Shown here: positions 6,284-7,709 of the stretch, piece by piece | Position numbering within the stretch: position 1 is the stretch's first letter | How the letters are laid out: every line of letters starts with the position of its first letter | Source: Sulfurovum sp. | GTDB lineage: Bacteria; Campylobacterota; Campylobacteria; Campylobacterales; Sulfurovaceae | Direction of reading: 5' to 3' | Assembly (NCBI GenBank): GCA_030622375.1 | Contig: JAUXGC010000055.1 | Location: forward strand, 1-7,709 | DNA length: 7,709 bases | Notes under the pieces: generated by a model | What the model was told of the DNA's origin: nothing | Databases searched by the model: none | Seen by the model: only the letters and a program-made list of their open reading frames with translations | Program-made: the position numbers and the translations under genes

Positions 6284-6292
6284 ATTATATCA
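6284..6292 (-). promoter_or_regulatory. Extended -10 promoter of the 159-residue gene
   Basis: The minus strand reads TGATATAAT: a perfect TATAAT (6284-6289) with the TGn extension (6290-6292). A start near 6277 would leave a leader of about 24 nt holding AGGGG (6261-6265). No good -35 is seen, as expected for an extended -10. Confidence 0.65.
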
Positions 6293-6310
6293 AAATATTT
6301 TAGCTTCTAT

Positions 6311-6319
6311 TGCTATAAT
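6311..6319 (+). promoter_or_regulatory. Extended -10 promoter of nspC
   Basis: The + strand reads TGCTATAAT, a perfect TATAAT at 6314-6319 with the TGn extension. The expected start point near 6326 coincides with the nspC ATG (6325-6327). No Shine-Dalgarno precedes that ATG, so the transcript may be leaderless. Confidence 0.6.
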
Positions 6320-6324
6320 TTCTT

Positions 6325-7464
6325 ATGAATCACACAAATATAAAAAAACTGCCATCTCCTTGTTGGTTACTTGAAGAAACTTTACTCAAAAAAAATCTTG
6401 AACAGCTACAGGAGATAAAAATAAGGTCAGGTGCAAAAGTGCTTCTGGCACTCAAAGGTTATGCCTTATGGAAAAGTTTTCCACTCATTAAACCTTACCT
6501 TGACGGATGCTGTGCCTCTGGTCTGCATGAAGCAAAACTTGCCCATGAAACATTTTCCAAAGAAGTGCATACCTACTCCCCTGCTTTTAAAGAAGAAGAA
6601 ATAGAAGAAATAGCACAGATATCCCATCACTTGGTTTTTAACTCCCCTGCACAATTTAAACGATTTGCTCTACAAGCAAAAAATATCAATCCAAGGCTTT
6701 CCCTTGGGTTACGTCTAAATCCTGAGTATTCAGCATCACCCAAAGAGATTTATAATCCTTGTGGACTCAACTCCAGACTAGGCACGACCCAAGCCAATTT
6801 TGATGAGTCAATTTTAGAACAATGTGACGGCTTACATTTTCATGCACTGTGTGAACAGGACAGTGATGCCCTTGGAAATGTGCTGAAAAATTTTGAAGAA
6901 AAATTTGGTTTATATATTCCTAAAATGAAATGGATCAACTTCGGTGGAGGACACCACATCACACGTAAAGGGTATGATGTAGAGAAACTCATTACCCTTA
7001 TTCAAAACTTCAAAGAGAAGTATAATGTAGAAGTCTATCTTGAACCCGGTGAAGCCATAGGCTGGGAGACAGGGACTCTGATCACTACAATCCTAGATAT
7101 CGTTCATAATGGCATGGATATCGCTATTTTAGACTCTTCTGCAGAAGCCCATATGCCTGATACCATCATCATGCCTTATCGTGCAGAAGTACGTGGTGCA
7201 GGTAAGACAGGAGAAAAAGCATATACCTATCGTCTAGCTGGCAATACCTGTTTGGCTGGGGACATTATGGGAGACTATAGTTTTGATACTCCATTACAAA
7301 TAGGAGACAAGATCATCTTCGAAGATCAGATGCACTACACTATGGTTAAAGCCACAACTTTTAACGGTATCAAACTCCCAAGTATCGCCATAAAAAAAGA
7401 GGACGGAAGTGTGGAAGTTGTACGTGAGTTTGGGTATGAGGATTTTAAAGGCAGACTTTCTTAA
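6325..7464 (+). CDS. nspC: Carboxynorspermidine/carboxyspermidine decarboxylase NspC
   Basis: A PLP-dependent decarboxylase of the alanine-racemase fold (type III). It makes norspermidine or spermidine from the carboxylated precursor, the last step of the polyamine route used in Campylobacterota and Vibrio. The 379 residues match the family length. Seen in order: LPSPCWLLEE (9-18); LLALKGYALWKSFPLI with the probable PLP Lys44; CCASGLHEAKLA; INFGGGHH (204-211) in the phosphate-binding region; YLEPGEA (238-244); and GNTCLAGD (306-313) with the probable catalytic Cys309. YTMVKATTFNG (338-348) follows, then an unremarkable tail. The ATG at 6325 puts the conserved LPSPCWLL at residues 9-16, and no later Met fits. 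It has no Shine-Dalgarno. The precursor-forming dehydrogenase is not nearby, so which polyamine is made cannot be told from here. It ends two bases before a strong hairpin. Confidence 0.95.
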   Translation: MNHTNIKKLPSPCWLLEETLLKKNLEQLQEIKIRSGAKVLLALKGYALWKSFPLIKPYLDGCCASGLHEAKLAHETFSKEVHTYSPAFKEEEIEEIAQISHHLVFNSPAQFKRFALQAKNINPRLSLGLRLNPEYSASPKEIYNPCGLNSRLGTTQANFDESILEQCDGLHFHALCEQDSDALGNVLKNFEEKFGLYIPKMKWINFGGGHHITRKGYDVEKLITLIQNFKEKYNVEVYLEPGEAIGWETGTLITTILDIVHNGMDIAILDSSAEAHMPDTIIMPYRAEVRGAGKTGEKAYTYRLAGNTCLAGDIMGDYSFDTPLQIGDKIIFEDQMHYTMVKATTFNGIKLPSIAIKKEDGSVEVVREFGYEDFKGRLS

Positions 7465-7466
7465 AC

Positions 7467-7490
7467 AGAGGGATTCTTAAAAATCCCTCT
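7467..7490 (+). terminator. Perfect 9-bp stem-loop between convergent genes
   Basis: AGAGGGATT (7467-7475) and AATCCCTCT (7482-7490) pair without mismatch around the 6-base loop CTTAAA. It starts two bases after the nspC stop. The + strand tail TATAAAAGAT is a poor T tract. The right arm is also the last codons (KRDF) of the convergent gene, whose stop TAA (7477-7479) lies in the loop. One hairpin probably ends or protects both transcripts. Confidence 0.65.
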
Positions 7491-7709
7491 TATAAAAGAT
7501 ATCCCCGGAACTTGACTCAGGACTTACTGTGAAAGAACCTTCTATATGTTTACTATAGTCATATTGTAACTTCACAGATGATACTTCATCATTAATATAG
7601 ATGATCATAATTTTATCTGTAAGTTTTTTACCTACTTCTACACTGTTACCTGCACCCAAAACAAGGTGATCAAGTTTTACACCTACATTTGAGAGGGCAG
7701 ATTTCGCCA
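7477..7709 (-). CDS. C-terminal end of an unidentified protein, cut by the window edge
   Basis: The frame is open from the right edge to TAA at 7477, about 77 codons. It reads AKSALSNVGVKLDHLV, LGAGNSVEVGKKLTDKIM, IIYINDEVSSVKLQYDY and SKHIEGSFTVSPESSSGDI, then FYKRDF. The TTG at 7657-7659 is only a codon within it, not a start. Alternating hydrophobic residues (IMIIYI, SVKLQYDY) suggest beta strands. I do not recognise the family. Support for a real gene comes from the long open frame, ordinary composition and the convergent arrangement, with 12 bp between its stop and that of nspC and a shared hairpin. Confidence 0.65.
   Translation of the reverse strand, partial: AKSALSNVGVKLDHLVLGAGNSVEVGKKLTDKIMIIYINDEVSSVKLQYDYSKHIEGSFTVSPESSSGDIFYKRDF

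Overview
The window looks like a chromosomal segment of a mesophilic, AT-rich member of the Campylobacterota (Epsilonproteobacteria). The protein types and gene order recall Sulfurovum or Sulfurimonas relatives, but the genus is inference. The main evidence is the run rpmH-rnpA-yidC-jag-mnmE, which matches the order in Campylobacter and Helicobacter as I remember it. Supporting evidence is a dimeric (all-alpha) dUTPase of the Campylobacter type and an NspC-type carboxynorspermidine decarboxylase. I see no mobile element, CRISPR array, tRNA or rRNA. Most of the window is ordinary housekeeping sequence, and I find no clear new multi-gene system.

Layout. Positions 1-539 (+) hold the 3' part of a dimeric dUTPase gene. 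It converges on a lipoprotein gene (550-1194, -), with a hairpin over the dUTPase stop codon. The lipoprotein gene has its own -10 element and ribosome binding site, so it can be transcribed apart from the operon upstream. Positions 1287-5688 (-) hold a tight operon read in the order rpmH (L34), rnpA (RNase P protein), yidC (membrane insertase), jag/khpB (KH-domain RNA-binding protein) and mnmE (tRNA-modifying GTPase). Jag begins 2 bp after yidC, and mnmE overlaps the end of jag by 8 bp. Next comes a 159-residue protein of unknown function (5774-6253, -), possibly a degenerate GGDEF-like domain. Divergent from it, nspC (6325-7464, +) ends at a perfect 9-bp stem-loop. One arm of that stem lies in the last codons of a convergent gene that runs off the right edge (7477-7709, -).

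How the genes work together. The operon joins ribosome assembly (L34), tRNA 5' maturation (RnpA), membrane protein insertion (YidC), an RNA-binding partner of that module (Jag) and wobble-uridine modification (MnmE). NspC belongs to the carboxy(nor)spermidine route of polyamine synthesis. Its partner dehydrogenase is not in the window.

Points worth a second look. (1) rnpA has no ATG, GTG or TTG at the conserved N-terminus. The frame is open back to the rpmH stop and aligns with RnpA from an AUA codon, so either a non-canonical start or a sequence error is likely. (2) yidD, which I expect between rnpA and yidC, is absent. (3) nspC has no Shine-Dalgarno and a perfect extended -10 placed so that the transcript would be leaderless. 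It overlaps a second extended -10 promoter facing the other way. (4) The 159-residue protein may be a GGDEF fold that has lost its catalytic signature. (5) Jag has an R3H-like end without the R3H arginine.
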